A stretch of 64,000 bases of DNA from Alphaproteobacteria bacterium (GTDB lineage Bacteria > Pseudomonadota > Alphaproteobacteria > Rickettsiales > SXRF01), in NCBI GenBank assembly GCA_020049775.1, contig JAGVLO010000008.1:147790-211789 (forward strand), given 5' to 3'. The position numbers and the translations under genes were made by a program. The notes under the pieces are model-generated. The model was given only the letters and a program-made list of their open reading frames with translations, did not search any database and was not told the origin of the DNA. Positions within the stretch are counted from its first letter, which is position 1, and each line of letters begins with the position of its first letter. Shown here piece after piece: positions 61,181 through 64,000 of this stretch.

Positions 61181-62662
61181 ATGACTGCAACTGATATCAG
61201 CAACCTTCCCTTCGACGACGACAAGCTACATGAAGAATGCGGTGTATTCGGCGTATTCGGCCATAGCGACGCTTCGGCGCACACCGCGCTGGGCTTACAT
61301 GCACTACAACACCGCGGGCAGGAAGCGGCAGGCATCGTCAGCTATGACGGCCAGCATTTTTATACCCACCGCGCGCTTGGGCTGGTAGGCGACAATTTCA
61401 ATTCCGCTGATGTGATTGGCAAACTCAAAGGTCATATCGCCGTCGGCCACAATCGCTATTCCACTACCGGCGACACGCTGCTACGCAACGTGCAGCCTCT
61501 CTATGGTGATTTTTCCTTCGGCGGGCTAGCGGTAGCGCATAACGGCAACCTCACCAACGCCATGACGCTGCGCAAGCAGCTCATCGAAAATGGCTGCCTG
61601 TTTCAATCCACCTCAGATACAGAAGTGATTATACACCTCATCGCCCTGTCTAAGAAAACCTCGGTCGAGGACCGGCTGGTGGACGCACTGACGCGTGTTG
61701 AAGGTGCATATTCGTTGGTCGCCATGGCAGATGATATGCTGATTGGCGTACGTGATCCGCTGGGTATCCGACCGCTGGTCATGGGCAAGCTGGGCGACAC
61801 TATCCTGCTTGCGTCCGAAACCTGCGCGCTTGATATTTGTGGCGCCGAATTCGTACGCGATATTGAACCGGGAGAAATCGTTATCATCACCGCGCAGGGC
61901 ATGCGCTCTATCAAGCCGTTCCCCAAAGTACAAAAACGCTTCTGCATCTTTGAATATATTTATTTTGCCCGTCCGGATTCCTCCACCGAAGGCCGCAACG
62001 TCTATGAAACACGCAAGCGCATCGGCGCACAGCTGGCGCAGGAATCACCGGTAGATGCCGATGTGGTAGTGCCGGTGCCAGACTCGGGCATTCCCGGTGC
62101 GCTCGGTTATGCCAACCAGTCGGGCATTCCCTTTGAACTTGGCATTATCCGCAACCATTATGTAGGCCGCACGTTCATCGAACCGAGCGATCAGGTGCGC
62201 CACCTCGGCGTAAAGCTCAAGCATAACGGCAACCGCGCCATGCTCAAGGACAAGCGCGTTATCCTTGTTGATGACAGTATCGTGCGCGGCACCACCTCGA
62301 AAAAAATCGTCAACATGGTGCGTGACGCCGGTGCCAAAGAAGTGCATATGCGCATCGCAAGCCCGCCAACCACTCATTCCTGCTTCTATGGTGTGGATAC
62401 GCCGACGCGTGACCAGTTGCTGGCCGCACGTTATGACGTAGCGGAAATGGCAAAGCTGATACATGTAGATAGCCTTGCCTTCATCTCACTGGACGGCATG
62501 TACCGTGCCGTGGCCGACGTTAAGCGCAATAATAAGTCCCCGCAATTTTGTGATGCCTGTTTCTCCGGTGAATATCCGGTGCCGCTGACTGATTTTGACG
62601 GACAATCCACCAACACCAGTAAGCAGAAAGACCTCATTACGCTGGTATCGGGGCAGAAGTGA
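61181..62662 (+). CDS. purF: Amidophosphoribosyltransferase
   Basis: This 493-residue enzyme catalyses the first committed step of purine synthesis. A short propeptide precedes the expected N-terminal nucleophile cysteine (KLHEECGVFGVFG, Cys 20). The glutaminase domain has LQHRGQEAAGI and GHNRYSTTGD. The phosphoribosyltransferase domain has the PRPP motif RVILVDDSIVRGTTSKKIV and PDSGIPGALGYANQSG. Cysteines near the C-terminus (CDACFSGEYP) fit the Fe-S-containing group. The stop overlaps the GTG start of the next gene. Confidence 0.97.
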   Translation: MTATDISNLPFDDDKLHEECGVFGVFGHSDASAHTALGLHALQHRGQEAAGIVSYDGQHFYTHRALGLVGDNFNSADVIGKLKGHIAVGHNRYSTTGDTLLRNVQPLYGDFSFGGLAVAHNGNLTNAMTLRKQLIENGCLFQSTSDTEVIIHLIALSKKTSVEDRLVDALTRVEGAYSLVAMADDMLIGVRDPLGIRPLVMGKLGDTILLASETCALDICGAEFVRDIEPGEIVIITAQGMRSIKPFPKVQKRFCIFEYIYFARPDSSTEGRNVYETRKRIGAQLAQESPVDADVVVPVPDSGIPGALGYANQSGIPFELGIIRNHYVGRTFIEPSDQVRHLGVKLKHNGNRAMLKDKRVILVDDSIVRGTTSKKIVNMVRDAGAKEVHMRIASPPTTHSCFYGVDTPTRDQLLAARYDVAEMAKLIHVDSLAFISLDGMYRAVADVKRNNKSPQFCDACFSGEYPVPLTDFDGQSTNTSKQKDLITLVSGQK

Positions 62663-63366
62663 CGATTACGGCTAACACGCGCATTGCCCTGATTACCGGT
62701 GCTTCAAAAGGTATTGGCGCCGCTGTGGCAAAGCGCTTCGCGCTCGAAAACATGCATGTCATCCTCACCGGTCGCGATATGAAAGGGCTGGTAGCCACCG
62801 ACGACGCTATACGCGCTCAGGGCCACGCCGCCACACTAGTAGAAATCGACCTCACCGATTACGAGAAAGTCGAGATGCTGGCCGCACAGGTTGCACAGCG
62901 TTTCGGCAGGCTCGATGTGTTGATAGGTAATGCCGGATTGCTTGGCGAGCTTTCGCCGCTAGCACATCAAGCTCCCGCCGATTGGGAAAAAGTCATGGCC
63001 ATCAATGTCAACGCCAACTGGCAACTGATACGCTGCTTCGACGCGCTTTTGAAAGCAAGCAATGCGCCGCGCGCCATGTTTGTTACCTCAGGCGTCACCA
63101 AGCGTGTGCATCCCTATTGGGGTGCTTACGCCACCAGCAAGGCGGCGCTGGAAATGATGGTTCAGATATACGCTGCAGAAAATGCCAAGACCCCGCTTAA
63201 GGCAAATCTTATCGACCCTGGTGCTGTGCGCACGCGCATGCGTGCATCTGCCTTCCCCGGTGAAGACCCGATGACATTGCCGGCACCGGAAGACATCACC
63301 GATATTTTTGTTACGCTAGCCAGCCCGTCGCTACAGGAAACCGGCGTCAAATTCAATGCGAGGTAA
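62659..63366 (+). CDS. Short-chain dehydrogenase/reductase
   Basis: This 235-residue classical SDR has its cofactor motif in ALITGASKGIGAAVA and its NAG motif in VLIGNAGLLGELSP. The catalytic Ser is in MFVTSGVTKRV and YxxxK in WGAYATSKAALEMM. It resembles YciK-like oxidoreductases; the substrate is unknown. Translation starts at a GTG that overlaps the purF stop (GTGA), so expression is coupled to purF. The EI24 gene begins directly after its stop codon. Confidence 0.9.
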   Translation: MTITANTRIALITGASKGIGAAVAKRFALENMHVILTGRDMKGLVATDDAIRAQGHAATLVEIDLTDYEKVEMLAAQVAQRFGRLDVLIGNAGLLGELSPLAHQAPADWEKVMAINVNANWQLIRCFDALLKASNAPRAMFVTSGVTKRVHPYWGAYATSKAALEMMVQIYAAENAKTPLKANLIDPGAVRTRMRASAFPGEDPMTLPAPEDITDIFVTLASPSLQETGVKFNAR

Positions 63367-64000
63367 ATGATGGAACCCCTAATTATTGCCCTGTTACGTG
63401 CGCTGCGCTCTTTGCTTGCGCCCGGCATGTTCGGTATTTTTATCCGCTCGGTGCTGATTACTGTTGCCGCGCTCATTGCCTTTATATTTCTTACCAGCAC
63501 CATCTTCAGCGTGATGGCAAGCTTCATGAGCGACGACAACGCATGGAAATATTTCCTGCCATGGATCGGCGGTTTCGGCTCCGGCATTCTGGCGTGGTTT
63601 TTATTCCCGGGCATCATGCCGATTATTGTCAATTTCTTCGATACCCGTATAGCCACCATCATCGAAAAACACGACTACCCGACCGCGATGCCCGCCGCTC
63701 CTACTGATTTCTGGGCAGAGCTGAAACATGATGCAAAATTTTCTGCGATGGCGATTGGACTCAATATCCTTATCCTGCCGCTCTATTTATTAATGCCGGG
63801 GTTGCACCTGATACCGTTTTATATGCTCAACGGCTACCTGCTGGGGCGCGAATTTTTCATGATGGTAGCCAAGCGCTATGTGTCCGTCGGTGCCGCCGCC
63901 GCCATACGTGAACAGCACTCGCGCAATATATTCATTGCCGGTGTTATTCTGGCCATCATGGCAACTCTGCCCTTCCTCAACCTAATCGCCCCCTTCTGGG
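63367..64000 (+). CDS. EI24/CysZ-like membrane protein (3' partial)
   Basis: The gene runs past the right edge; 211 codons are visible. It starts ATG-ATG directly after the SDR stop. The protein has several hydrophobic helices (FIRSVLITVAALIAFIFLTS; FLPWIGGFGSGILAWFLFPG; NILILPLYLLMPGLHLIPF). The family-typical segment NGYLLGREFFMMVAKRY is followed by a further helix ending in LPFLNLIAPFW. This matches EI24-domain proteins, which include the sulfate transporter CysZ. Whether it transports sulfate is not shown; a link with the cys operon of this window is only a possibility. Confidence 0.82.
   Translation, partial: MMEPLIIALLRALRSLLAPGMFGIFIRSVLITVAALIAFIFLTSTIFSVMASFMSDDNAWKYFLPWIGGFGSGILAWFLFPGIMPIIVNFFDTRIATIIEKHDYPTAMPAAPTDFWAELKHDAKFSAMAIGLNILILPLYLLMPGLHLIPFYMLNGYLLGREFFMMVAKRYVSVGAAAAIREQHSRNIFIAGVILAIMATLPFLNLIAPFW

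Noticed and set aside
1-64000. tRNA genes, CRISPR arrays and insertion sequences
   Set aside because: I looked for cloverleaf-like segments, regularly spaced repeats and transposase motifs and found none that I could support.

Overview
The window looks like a chromosomal segment of an alphaproteobacterium. Supporting block orders are fabD-fabG-acpP-fabF-mltG, a DUF2232 membrane protein between rpsR and rplI, secA divergent from a parvulin followed by argJ and mutT, a TrxB-type ferredoxin-NADP reductase, and an NDUFAF5-like methyltransferase. An MSHA/type IV pilus-like assembly locus is uncommon in this class, so a Micavibrio-like or other early-branching lineage is possible, but the sequence alone does not settle this. 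Genes are tightly packed with many ATGA/TGATG overlaps. I saw no tRNA, rRNA, CRISPR array, insertion sequence or clearly broken gene.

Layout. 1-10262: type IV pilus/MSHA-like envelope machine. A TPR protein (cut by the left edge), pilT and a second PilT-family ATPase run rightward. A leftward operon encodes a PilB/MshE ATPase, a PilC/MshG platform protein, a PilM/PilN-like fusion, PilO-like and PilP-like proteins and an ABC ATPase. The prepilin peptidase is separate, at 20000-20755. No prepilin or secretin gene is visible. 10507-19880: assimilatory sulfate reduction operon cysI-cysG(N)-cysH-cysD-cysNC, ending in a 1164-residue GltD/PyrK-like flavoprotein that may replace the missing CysJ. 20796-27823: fatty-acid beta-oxidation genes (thiolase, FadB/FadN type, acyl-CoA dehydrogenase) with a DUF475 membrane protein and an orphan protein among them. 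27918-30824: ferredoxin-NADP reductase, folD and an ATP-grasp ligase. 30821-35683: fatty-acid synthesis plus mltG. 36010-38201: rpsF-rpsR-DUF2232-rplI behind a structured leader. 38263-44543: small lipoprotein, dnaB, alr, a 569-residue orphan with two split XRE-like repeats, mlaE and mlaF.

44557-54673: secA with a structured intergenic element downstream, parvulin, argJ, mutT, methyltransferase, comF, SIMPL protein, and the cobalamin half of methionine synthase. 54968-56513: a small patch of unrelated genes (81-aa orphan, rhodanese, AT-rich 2OG-Fe(II) oxygenase) separating the two metH halves. 56537-64000: the catalytic half of metH, an orphan, then radA-cvpA-purF-SDR-EI24.

The most interesting signals are the flavoprotein translationally coupled to a CysJ-less sulfite reductase operon, the orphan with duplicated and interrupted XRE-like helices behind a dyad-containing promoter, the multi-hairpin element next to secA, the possible pseudoknot in the rpsF leader, and several promoters placed so that radA and dnaB would be leaderless or nearly so.
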